DNA of 5,648 nt from Hyphomicrobiales bacterium. GTDB taxonomy: Bacteria > Pseudomonadota > Alphaproteobacteria > Rhizobiales > Beijerinckiaceae. Below the pieces are notes generated by a model, which saw only the letters and a program-made list of their open reading frames with translations, did not search any database and was not told where the DNA came from. This document shows positions 1 through 5,594 of the stretch, piece after piece; position 1 is the first letter of the stretch, and each line of letters begins with the position of its first letter. The DNA lies in the NCBI GenBank assembly GCA_003567055.1, contig PXAW01000166.1, positions 1-5,648 of the forward strand, written 5' to 3'. Made by a program: the position numbers and the translations under genes.

Positions 1-31
1 CTCTGGAAGCGCATGGCAGGCGCGTGACCAC

Positions 32-826
32 TCAGCCGCCGTGCTCGCGCAGGCGCGCGAGATCCTCCAGATAGGAAGCCTCCTCCCGCGCGGCCTTGAT
101 CGCCTTGCGGTCGAGCTGCGCGACGAGCATCTCCGGCGCATCCCCCGCCACGGCCAGCATGGCGCCATCCGGGCCGCAGATGCAGGATTGGCCGACGAAT
201 GTGAGTTCGTGCTCGCGCCCGGTGCGGTTGGCATAGGCGACAAAGATCTGGTTTTCGAGGGCGCGCGCGGCGGGCAGCAATTGCGCGATGCGCCCGTGCG
301 GGGCCATCAGCGCGGTGGGCGTCACCACGAGATCGGTGCGCGCTTCCGCTTCCGCGCGGATCAGTTCGGGGAATTCCACATCATAGCAGATGGCGAGCCC
401 GACGCGGAAGCCGTGGCAATCGAAGCGCAAAGGCAGCGTTCCGGGCTCGAAAGTCGCCCGCTCCCAGGCACCGAACAGGGCGCGCTTGTGATAGGCCCCG
501 ATCTGGCGCCCGCGCGCATCGAAGACGATGGCGGCATTCACCAGCGCCCGCTCCTGCACGCGATGCGTCCCCATCACCACCATGATGCCGGCATCGGCGA
601 TGACGCGCCCCAGCCGATCGAGCGCCGCATCGACCCCGGCGAGATCGGCGGCGCGCAGGCCGGGACGGTAATAGCCGGTGAGATAACCTTCGGGAAAGAC
701 GAGGAGATTCGCACCCGCCTTCACGGCTTCAGTGATGATCGCGGCGATGTCATCGATCGCCTCGAGCCCGGCATCGGCGTGGCGTGCGCCCTGCCAGAGA
801 GCAAGGGTGAGCGTCTTGCGCAGCAT
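32..826 (-). CDS. Nitrilase-superfamily carbon-nitrogen hydrolase (amidase)
   Basis: This 264-residue cytoplasmic enzyme should hydrolyse a non-peptide C-N bond (amide, carbamoyl or nitrile) through a cysteine thioester. The Glu-Lys-Cys triad of the superfamily is visible: E46 in FPEGYLTGY, K114 in YHKRALFG and C147 in AICYDVEFPE. E122, in the WER just after the lysine motif, fits the second conserved glutamate. The length is normal for a single-domain member (about 260-300), and there is no signal peptide or membrane segment. The start is supported by GGAGAA eight bases upstream. The gene is last in the transport operon and starts 2 bases after the upstream permease stop, so it is almost certainly co-transcribed and probably translationally coupled. 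The CYDVEFPE active-site context resembles aliphatic or R-stereoselective amidases. N-carbamoylputrescine amidase (AguB) is another possibility given the polyamine-type transporter, but the exact substrate cannot be read from sequence. Family assignment is firm; specificity is open. Confidence 0.93.
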   Translation of the reverse strand: MLRKTLTLALWQGARHADAGLEAIDDIAAIITEAVKAGANLLVFPEGYLTGYYRPGLRAADLAGVDAALDRLGRVIADAGIMVVMGTHRVQERALVNAAIVFDARGRQIGAYHKRALFGAWERATFEPGTLPLRFDCHGFRVGLAICYDVEFPELIRAEAEARTDLVVTPTALMAPHGRIAQLLPAARALENQIFVAYANRTGREHELTFVGQSCICGPDGAMLAVAGDAPEMLVAQLDRKAIKAAREEASYLEDLARLREHGG

Positions 827-828
827 CT

Positions 829-1629
829 CTAGCGTTCTCCCGAACGGTCGGAGCCCATCAGGCGCGGCAGGTCGCCATAACGCCCGATCAGGCCGAAGAC
901 GACGATCGCGAGTGCCACGAACAGAACCGCGACCACCCCCATGATCGGCGTATAGCCGTAGCGAAGGCTGTTGAAGATCTTGATCGGCAGCGTCTCGACG
1001 GTAAAGCCCGCCACCATGTAGGCGACGATATATTCGTTCAGCGAAAGCACGAAGGCGAAGGCGAATCCGGAGATGATATAAGGCATGATCAGGGGCAGGA
1101 TGACGCCGCGCAGGATCTGCCCCCGGCTCGCTCCCATGGTGCGCGCGGCCTCCACCAGCGCCATGTCGATGCTGCGCAGCCCGAGCGAGATCGTCACCAC
1201 CGGCAGCGTGACGAGGAAGATCGCATGGGAGATGATCGTCGCGAGCATCTGCCCGTACATCCCCACCGATACCCAGAAGACGAGGAATCCGAGCGCCGTG
1301 ATCACCGGCGGCAGCATGAAGGGCGCGATCCCCAGCGTATGCAGGGCGCGCCCGAGCCAGTTGCCCCGCGACCAGACATACAGAGCCAGCGGCAGCGCGA
1401 TCGTCACCGAGAGCAGGCTCGCCGACAAGGCGATGATCAGCGAATGGCGCAGCGGTTGCAGCCAGTCACCCTCTTGGAACAAGGCCCCGTACCAGCGCAG
1501 CGAGAGCCCTTCGGGCGGAAAGCGCAGGCTGCGGCCCTCGTTCAGCGAGATCCCCGTCACCACGATGATCGGCAGGGCGAGCAGGAAGAGAATGAAGCAG
1601 ATATAGAACAGCCTGAGCCCGCGCGTCAT
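829..1629 (-). CDS. ABC transporter permease, PotC-like (second permease)
   Basis: This 266-residue inner-membrane protein is one of two subunits forming the translocation channel of the importer. Six hydrophobic segments are visible, at roughly residues 8-28, 62-86, 98-120, 127-150, 182-206 and 232-254. Between the fourth and fifth lies the cytoplasmic EAA loop (EAARTMGASRGQILRGVILP, residues 160-179), which docks on the ATPase. Its conserved EAA, central G and terminal LP are all intact. Size and topology match the PotC/YdcV class of the binding-protein-dependent permease family. Its ATG overlaps the stop of the upstream permease by 4 bases (ATGA), which indicates translational coupling and equal stoichiometry. 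The amidase gene follows after a 2-base gap. Polyamine-class membership is inferred from family resemblance and operon layout; related transporters of this class carry other cationic or amino-acid-like solutes. Confidence 0.94.
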   Translation of the reverse strand: MTRGLRLFYICFILFLLALPIIVVTGISLNEGRSLRFPPEGLSLRWYGALFQEGDWLQPLRHSLIIALSASLLSVTIALPLALYVWSRGNWLGRALHTLGIAPFMLPPVITALGFLVFWVSVGMYGQMLATIISHAIFLVTLPVVTISLGLRSIDMALVEAARTMGASRGQILRGVILPLIMPYIISGFAFAFVLSLNEYIVAYMVAGFTVETLPIKIFNSLRYGYTPIMGVVAVLFVALAIVVFGLIGRYGDLPRLMGSDRSGER

Positions 1630-2510
1630 CGCCGCCCCCCGCTCTCACGCCCCAGAAGCAGCGTCAGCCCCACGAGCAGGAGCGCGACCAGCAGGAGCAC
1701 GATCGCCATGGCGGCGGCGAAGGGCAGGTTCGACTGGAAGATCGCCTGATCGGTGATGTGGACCGACAAGGTCCAGTGATTGGGGCGCCCCAGCACCTGC
1801 GGCAGCAGGAAGGCGCCGAGCGTGAAGACGAAAACGAGGATCGACGCGCCGAGCACGGGCGCGCGCATCAGCGGCACCGTCACTGTGAAGAAGGTGCGCA
1901 ATGGCCCCGCCCCCATCATCCGCGCCGCATCGCGCAATTCCGGATCGAGCCGCGAGACCGGCGGGTAGAGCACCAGCACCGCATAGGGAAAGACGAGGTA
2001 GCAAAGCCCCGTCATCAGCGCGAACAGCCCCGGCGTGTAGGAACGCGGCCCGTCGATCAGCCCGATCGCGGCGAAGAGATTGCCGATCCCGGCGGTGCGC
2101 GACAGCAGCGTCGAGATCGAGAAGCCGATGATCACTTCGGAGAGCGAGAGCACGGCGAGCAACGCCACCAGCACGAGCGTCTGCACCCGGTGACGCATGC
2201 CCGCGAGGAAGATGGTGAAGGGGAAGGCGAGGGCGATGCAGATCGCCGCCGCGCCGGCCGAGATCGCCACCGAGGTATAGAGGATGCGCCCGAAGAACGG
2301 GGAGAGCAGCCGCTCATAGCTGGTCCATTCGAAACCCGGCTCGAAGAACCCGCCCGGCACCCGGTGCGCCACGCTCACCGAGAGCATGATGGCGAAGGGA
2401 ATGAGGAAGAGAACGGCGAGCGTGATCGCGGGAACGAGGCCGAACCAGCCCGGCACGGCCTTCTCGGAGACGCTGCTTGCGGGCGCCGCATGAACCGTTT
2501 CCCCGCTCAT
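1626..2510 (-). CDS. ABC transporter permease, PotB-like (first permease)
   Basis: This 294-residue inner-membrane channel subunit pairs with the permease encoded just downstream. A polar N-terminal tail of about 20 residues precedes the first membrane segment (about 23-47). Further hydrophobic segments lie near 80-102, 110-134, 160-182, 216-240 and 264-288. The EAA-type loop is at about 194-213 (DAARMMGAGPLRTFFTVTVP), with D in place of the usual E, a common variant. Length and topology fit the PotB/YdcU class. The start codon lies inside an ATGA overlap with the end of the ATPase gene, and the stop overlaps the next permease start in the same way. All three genes are therefore likely translated as a coupled set. 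I see no frameshift or internal stop. Confidence 0.94.
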   Translation of the reverse strand: MSGETVHAAPASSVSEKAVPGWFGLVPAITLAVLFLIPFAIMLSVSVAHRVPGGFFEPGFEWTSYERLLSPFFGRILYTSVAISAGAAAICIALAFPFTIFLAGMRHRVQTLVLVALLAVLSLSEVIIGFSISTLLSRTAGIGNLFAAIGLIDGPRSYTPGLFALMTGLCYLVFPYAVLVLYPPVSRLDPELRDAARMMGAGPLRTFFTVTVPLMRAPVLGASILVFVFTLGAFLLPQVLGRPNHWTLSVHITDQAIFQSNLPFAAAMAIVLLLVALLLVGLTLLLGRESGGRR

Positions 2511-3565
2511 GATGCCGGCGCCTCCGGCGGGGCGAGCACGACGATACCGCCCGGCGCCGGCGCGAGGCGCAGAGCATCGCCGATTGCGACATCGGGGCGC
2601 TCGCGCGGGGCGAAGACGGCCTGCAGCCGCGTCTCGCCGAAATCCAGCGCAATCTGCACGCTCTCGCCGAGATCGCGGATGAAGGCGACCCGCGCCGTGA
2701 TCGGCCCCTGGGGATCGGGGCGCAGATCCTCCGGGCGGATCGAGAGCATGGCCGGGCCGGGTTTTGTCTTGACGCGGTCCTGCGGATCGAGCGCGAGCCG
2801 CGTGCCGGCGAGATCGACGCTGCCGTCTGAGCCGAGCGTGCAGGGCAGCAGGTTCGACTGGCCGATGAAGCCGGCGACGAAGGCATTGGCCGGGTTGCGA
2901 TAGATCTTCATCGGCGCGCCGGCCTGCTGCACCTTCCCCTCATTCATCACGATCACCAGATCAGCCATGGTCAGGGCTTCCTTCTGATCATGGGTGACGA
3001 CGAGGGTGGTGACGCCGAGTCGCTGTTGCAGCTGCCGCAATTCCACCTGCATATGCTCGCGCAGATTGGCGTCGAGCGCGGAAAGCGGTTCGTCGAGCAG
3101 GAAGACCTTCGGATCGATGGCGAGGCCGCGCGCGATGGCGACACGCTGGCGCTGGCCGCCGGACAATTGATGGATGCGCCGCGCGCCGAGCCCCGGCAAT
3201 TGCACGAGTTCGAGCAGCGTCTCGACGCGTTCCATCCGCGCGCGCCGCCCATGACCCCTGATCGCCAGCGGATAGGCGATGTTGTCGGCGACATCGAGAT
3301 GCGGGAAGAGCGCGAGCGACTGGAAGACCATGCCGAAATCGCGCCGGTTCGGTGCGAGCGTCGTGATCTCGCGCCCGCCCGCATGCAGGCTCCCGGCGCT
3401 GGGCTCTTCGAGCCCGGCAATGAGCCGCAACAGGGTCGTCTTGCCGCAGCCGGAGGGGCCGAGCAGGCAGACGAAACAGCCGGCGGGGATCTCGATGGAA
3501 ACGTCGTCGACAGCGGCAAGGCTGCCGAAACGCTTGCTCATGCCCCGAAGTGACAAAGCCGTCAT
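2507..3565 (-). CDS. ABC transporter ATP-binding protein, PotA-like
   Basis: This 352-residue cytoplasmic ATPase should drive the importer as a homodimer bound to the two permeases. All nucleotide-binding motifs are intact: Walker A GPSGCGKT (36-43), Q-loop Q82, signature LSGGQ (134-138), Walker B VFLLDEP (154-160, with D158 and E159), D-loop SALD (162-165) and switch histidine H192. After about residue 235 comes a C-terminal extension of roughly 115 residues. This matches the TOBE/MOP regulatory domain of the PotA/MalK/FbpC class and the usual length of about 350-380. The first ATG is preferred because the expected first beta strand (LSLRGMSKRFG) begins at once after it; an ATG at residue 9 would cut that strand. 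The Shine-Dalgarno is weak (GGAAAA type) and lies beside a strong hairpin in the gap after the binding-protein gene. The 3' end overlaps the first permease by ATGA. Confidence 0.95.
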   Translation of the reverse strand: MTALSLRGMSKRFGSLAAVDDVSIEIPAGCFVCLLGPSGCGKTTLLRLIAGLEEPSAGSLHAGGREITTLAPNRRDFGMVFQSLALFPHLDVADNIAYPLAIRGHGRRARMERVETLLELVQLPGLGARRIHQLSGGQRQRVAIARGLAIDPKVFLLDEPLSALDANLREHMQVELRQLQQRLGVTTLVVTHDQKEALTMADLVIVMNEGKVQQAGAPMKIYRNPANAFVAGFIGQSNLLPCTLGSDGSVDLAGTRLALDPQDRVKTKPGPAMLSIRPEDLRPDPQGPITARVAFIRDLGESVQIALDFGETRLQAVFAPRERPDVAIGDALRLAPAPGGIVVLAPPEAPAS

Positions 3566-3581
3566 GCGTTTTTCCGGAATC

Positions 3582-3605
3582 GGGGCCGGCCCGGAAGCCG
3601 GCCCC
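3582..3605 (-). other. Intercistronic GC hairpin between binding-protein and ATPase genes
   Basis: A perfect 9-bp inverted repeat (GGGGCCGGC pairing with GCCGGCCCC) with a 6-base loop lies in the 81-base gap after the binding-protein stop. On the transcript strand no U-run follows; the next bases are GAUUCCGGAAAAACGC, leading into the ATPase start. It is therefore not a canonical intrinsic terminator. It is better read as a 3' stabilising or partly attenuating structure that would favour binding-protein mRNA over the downstream genes, as known for REP-type elements after malE in enterics. The loop (UUCCGG on the transcript) can alternatively pair with the CCGGAA that forms the weak ribosome-binding region of the ATPase gene. 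The structure is seen in the sequence; its function is inferred. Confidence 0.6.
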
Positions 3606-3646
3606 CTGGCAGAGTTCTGGCGGTCATGCGGATGCGATCACGCGGC

Positions 3647-4714
3647 TCAGCCCGTGATCATCTCCGACCATTGCTGATTCACCCAGTCCGAGCGCTCCAC
3701 GTAGAGATCGTAATAGGGCAGGATCGGCGTGCGATCGGAGGCGACGGCGTTGAATTCCTCATCCGTCAGATCGGTGAGCTCCCGTGCCACGGTCGGTGCG
3801 GTGCCGACGAAGCGGGCGAGCTTGGCCTGGACTTCCGGGCGCGCCATGTAATTGATGAAGATCTGCGCGCGATCGATCGCATCGGAGGCGCTGGAGACCA
3901 CCCAGGAACCGGAATCGAGCACGGCGCCTTCCTCCGGGAAGGTCGAGCGTACCGGCTGGCCGTCTGCGGCGGCGAGGCCGGTCACGTCGTGGTAGTATTG
4001 CCCCATCGGGATTTCGCCGGTCTCCAGCGCCTGCTGGAACTGACCCTCGTCGCGATACCACAGGCGCACATTGTCGCGCACTTCCGAGAGCTTCTCCAGA
4101 ACCTGCATCACGCCTTCCTCGTCGGCGAGGATGTCGGTGCCGCCGAAATAGGTCGTCGCGGTGATTTCCAGAAGGAAGGAGTTGGAGGCCAGCGCCAGCA
4201 GGCCGATGCGATCGCGATTGGCGGGATCCCACAGCGCCTGCCAGGAAGTCGGGGCTTCCGGATACACATCCGTATTGGTCACGAGCGTGATATACCAGCT
4301 CACCGCACCGGTGCCGTAGAAGCGCCCGTCATCATAGGCATGGACGAAATGGTCCGGCAGGTTGGCGCGGTTGGGCACCGCTTCCGGGTCCAGCTCGGCC
4401 CACAGCCCGGCACTCTGGCCGCGAATGCGCGCCACCTGCGCCATCATCGAGACATCCGCCGGCGCCTGGCCGGCGCGGGCGGCCTGTTGCAGCTGGACCA
4501 GCCAGGCCTCGCCCGTCGGCTGGCCGATCGATTCGACCTCGATCCCGGTCTCCGCCGTGAAATCGGGGAAGATATGGGCGTCGAAACTGTCCTGGAAATA
4601 GCCGCCATAGGTCCCGATCCTGAGCGGAGCCGATTGCGCCCGCAGGATCGCCGGGGCGGCCATCAGGCCGATACCGGTTGCTGCGCTGCCGATCAGAAAA
4701 CTGCGTCTTTTCAT
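3647..4714 (-). CDS. Periplasmic solute-binding protein, PotD-like, Tat-exported
   Basis: This 355-residue protein should capture the solute in the periplasm and deliver it to the permeases. It begins MKRRSFLIG, matching the twin-arginine RRxFL motif. A moderately hydrophobic stretch (7-24) and a likely cleavage site near residues 26-29 (RAQSA) follow. I see no cysteine, so it is not a lipoprotein. The body fits the COG0687/PotD-type binding fold: LRIGTYGGYFQDSF at the mature N-terminus, SWYITLVTNTD (139-149), SWQALWDP (157-164), DSGSWVVSS (267-275) and the C-terminal helix AQIFINYMARPEVQAK (283-298). The start is supported by GGGAG six bases upstream. It is first in the operon and separated from the ATPase gene by 81 bases. 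The first-strand motif differs from the NWSDY-type motif of classical PotD, so the ligand may not be putrescine or spermidine. Family call strong, ligand unknown. Confidence 0.93.
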   Translation of the reverse strand: MKRRSFLIGSAATGIGLMAAPAILRAQSAPLRIGTYGGYFQDSFDAHIFPDFTAETGIEVESIGQPTGEAWLVQLQQAARAGQAPADVSMMAQVARIRGQSAGLWAELDPEAVPNRANLPDHFVHAYDDGRFYGTGAVSWYITLVTNTDVYPEAPTSWQALWDPANRDRIGLLALASNSFLLEITATTYFGGTDILADEEGVMQVLEKLSEVRDNVRLWYRDEGQFQQALETGEIPMGQYYHDVTGLAAADGQPVRSTFPEEGAVLDSGSWVVSSASDAIDRAQIFINYMARPEVQAKLARFVGTAPTVARELTDLTDEEFNAVASDRTPILPYYDLYVERSDWVNQQWSEMITG

Positions 4715-4822
4715 GATTTACTCCCTGTCCGTACACGGATCGCCCGGCCTCGCCGGCTTTCGTACCCGCGCCACCCCTCATGCGTTGATTTCATCGCGGA
4801 TTGCCCCGCGACGCCTTGCGTG

Positions 4823-4851
4823 ATTGAACACGTCGCGGTCAGGCTTAGCAA
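4823..4851 (-). promoter_or_regulatory. Candidate sigma70-type promoter for the transport operon
   Basis: On the minus strand TTGCTA (4851-4846) and TTCAAT (4828-4823) are separated by exactly 17 bases. Each matches its consensus hexamer at four of six positions. Transcription would begin near 4815, giving a leader of about 100 bases before the binding-protein ATG at 4714. The TCGCGG/CCGCGA repeat at 4794-4811 would fall at the start of that leader. In GC-rich alphaproteobacterial DNA such partial matches are frequent, so this is only a candidate. Confidence 0.28.
4824..4851 (+). promoter_or_regulatory. Weak candidate promoter for the CIA30 gene
   Basis: TTGAAC (4824-4829) is followed after 16 bases by TAGCAA (4846-4851). 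The -35-like box is fair and the -10-like box is poor (three of six). It occupies the same bases as the opposite-strand candidate, so only one, both or neither may be real. A start near 4858 would leave a leader of about 75 bases that includes the two palindromes at 4884-4907. Confidence 0.18.
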
Positions 4852-4883
4852 GATGCAGGCCGCCGGGCACGGATGCGCCATCA

Positions 4884-4907
4884 CGCACGTGCGATATGCG
4901 ACGTCGC
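4884..4907. promoter_or_regulatory. Pair of 10-bp perfect palindromes (candidate operators)
   Basis: CGCACGTGCG (4884-4893) and GCGACGTCGC (4898-4907) are each perfect dyads. They are separated by the four bases ATAT, which places their centres 14 bp apart, and they end 24 bases before the CIA30 start codon. Short dyads arise easily in GC-rich DNA, but two perfect ones side by side in a promoter-proximal position are consistent with a dimeric regulator site. No known regulator consensus is recognised. Confidence 0.35.
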
Positions 4908-4931
4908 GATGCGGCGTGCGGGAGAGACGGG

Positions 4932-5456
4932 ATGCATGAACGGATCATCGACGATGTCTCCACCGAGACGACGCGCCTCGGCACGGCCTGGCGGCTCGTC
5001 AGCGATACGGTCATGGGCGGCGTCTCACGCGGCACGCTGACGCAGGAGAACGTGGCCGGGCGCACGGCATGGCGCATGCGCGGGAGCGTGAGCCTTGCCA
5101 ATAACGGGGGCTTCGTGCAGATGGCCCTCGATCTTGCGACCGGCGGCAGCGTTTTCGACGCCTCGGGGTGGGACGGGCTTCGTCTGATGGTTTGCGGCAA
5201 TGGCGAGGATTACAATGTCCACCTGCGCACCCGCGATCTCGACCGGCCCTGGCAATCCTTCCGCGCAGGCTTTCATGCGGGCCCTGAATGGCGGCAGGTC
5301 CTTGTGCCGTTCAACACTTTCGCCGCCCACCGCACACAGGCGCCGCTACGCCTGGAGAAGCTGCACAGGATCGGGCTCGTCGCGATCGGGCGTGCCTTCG
5401 AGGCCGATCTCGCTATTGCCGGGCTGGCGCTCTTTCGTGAAACCGACGGTGCATGA
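4932..5456 (+). CDS. CIA30 (NDUFAF1-like) family protein
   Basis: This 174-residue protein is recognisable as the CIA30 domain, a galactose-binding-like beta-sandwich first known from the mitochondrial complex I intermediate-associated protein 30. The whole protein is the domain. W20 leads to SDTVMGGVSRG (24-34), then NNGGFVQM (57-64), YNVHLRT (94-100), WQSFRAGF (107-114), WRQVLVPF (120-127), and a last strand pair IGLVAIGRAFEADLAIAGLALF. There is no signal peptide or membrane segment, so it is probably cytoplasmic. The ATG at 4932 is chosen because GGAGAG lies five bases upstream and the family similarity starts within 20 residues. An in-frame ATG at 4824 would add 36 unrelated Arg/Cys-rich residues. 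It is divergent from the transport operon and 138 bases upstream of a LysR-type gene. Its bacterial role is not established; a complex I assembly role would be extrapolation from eukaryotes. Confidence 0.88.
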   Translation: MHERIIDDVSTETTRLGTAWRLVSDTVMGGVSRGTLTQENVAGRTAWRMRGSVSLANNGGFVQMALDLATGGSVFDASGWDGLRLMVCGNGEDYNVHLRTRDLDRPWQSFRAGFHAGPEWRQVLVPFNTFAAHRTQAPLRLEKLHRIGLVAIGRAFEADLAIAGLALFRETDGA

Positions 5457-5594
5457 CGGGCAGAATGCGCGCCTTACCCCTTGCCCTCACGATGCGGCAT
5501 CGCCAAGATTGCGGCGGCTGTGCCGGGCAAGGCCGTGTCGCGGTGGCATCATGGCTGTAGCCGATGCGAATCGGGCGAAGACGGGGGACGTATT
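5457..5594 (+). other. Gene-free gap between CIA30 and LysR-type genes
   Basis: No coding region of substance is seen in these 138 bases. An 8-bp inverted repeat (CCTTGCCC at 5479-5486 and GGGCAAGG at 5525-5532) spans a 38-base loop that contains a small GATGC/GCATC hairpin at 5491-5501. It lacks a following T-run and is not a convincing terminator. The only clear signal is the GGGGGA ribosome-binding site at 5583-5588 for the downstream gene. No strong promoter hexamers are seen, so read-through from the CIA30 gene is possible. Confidence 0.45.

Larger units (their letters stand above)
4715..4931. promoter_or_regulatory. Divergent intergenic control region
   Basis: These 217 bases separate the minus-strand transport operon from the plus-strand CIA30 gene and must hold the start signals for the operon. 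No convincing gene lies inside. Visible elements are a GGGAG ribosome-binding site for the binding-protein gene (4721-4725) and a GGAGAG site for the CIA30 gene (4921-4926). There are also two short inverted repeats (CCGGC/GCCGG at 4744-4756; TCGCGG/CCGCGA at 4794-4811), two perfect 10-bp palindromes (4884-4893 and 4898-4907), and promoter-like hexamers around 4823-4851. No T-rich terminator is present, as expected between divergent genes. Confidence 0.6.

Noticed and set aside
1..31. Possible 5' end of a further operon gene (minus-strand GTG at 31 or ATG at 15)
   Set aside because: Only about 10 codons or fewer are available, with no clear ribosome-binding site or recognisable peptide, so it cannot be supported from this window.
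41..832. Plus-strand open frame (263 codons) opposite the hydrolase gene
   Set aside because: Mirror frame of the hydrolase with no recognisable fold; the minus strand carries the full catalytic triad.
1758..2903. Long plus-strand open frame (381 codons) opposite the first permease and ATPase genes
   Set aside because: Its translation is a low-complexity run of Arg, Glu, His, Gln and Asp typical of the antisense of GC-rich coding DNA, and the opposite strand has intact ABC motifs.
3582..3605. The 9-bp hairpin as a rho-independent terminator
   Set aside because: No U-run follows on the transcript strand; the T-run is on the wrong strand and side. The downstream transporter genes also need transcription from this operon.
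4744..4756. CCGGC/GCCGG hairpin with 3-base loop near the binding-protein start
   Set aside because: A 5-bp GC stem is expected by chance at this base composition and shows no link to a riboswitch or attenuator pattern.
4824..4931. In-frame N-terminal extension of the CIA30 protein from the ATG at 4824
   Set aside because: The extra 36 residues are Arg/Cys-rich without family similarity, and the ATG at 4932 has a well-placed GGAGAG site.
3626..4939. Long plus-strand open frame (437 codons) opposite the binding-protein gene
   Set aside because: Antisense shadow: it has no recognisable domain, runs across the divergent promoter region and overlaps the CIA30 gene out of frame.
4778..5200. Minus-strand open frame (140 codons) upstream of the binding-protein gene
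   Set aside because: It is antisense to the CIA30 gene, shows no domain and would occupy the operon's promoter region.
5479..5532. Inverted repeat after the CIA30 gene as a terminator
   Set aside because: The loop is 38 bases, the stem only 8 bp, and no T-run follows.
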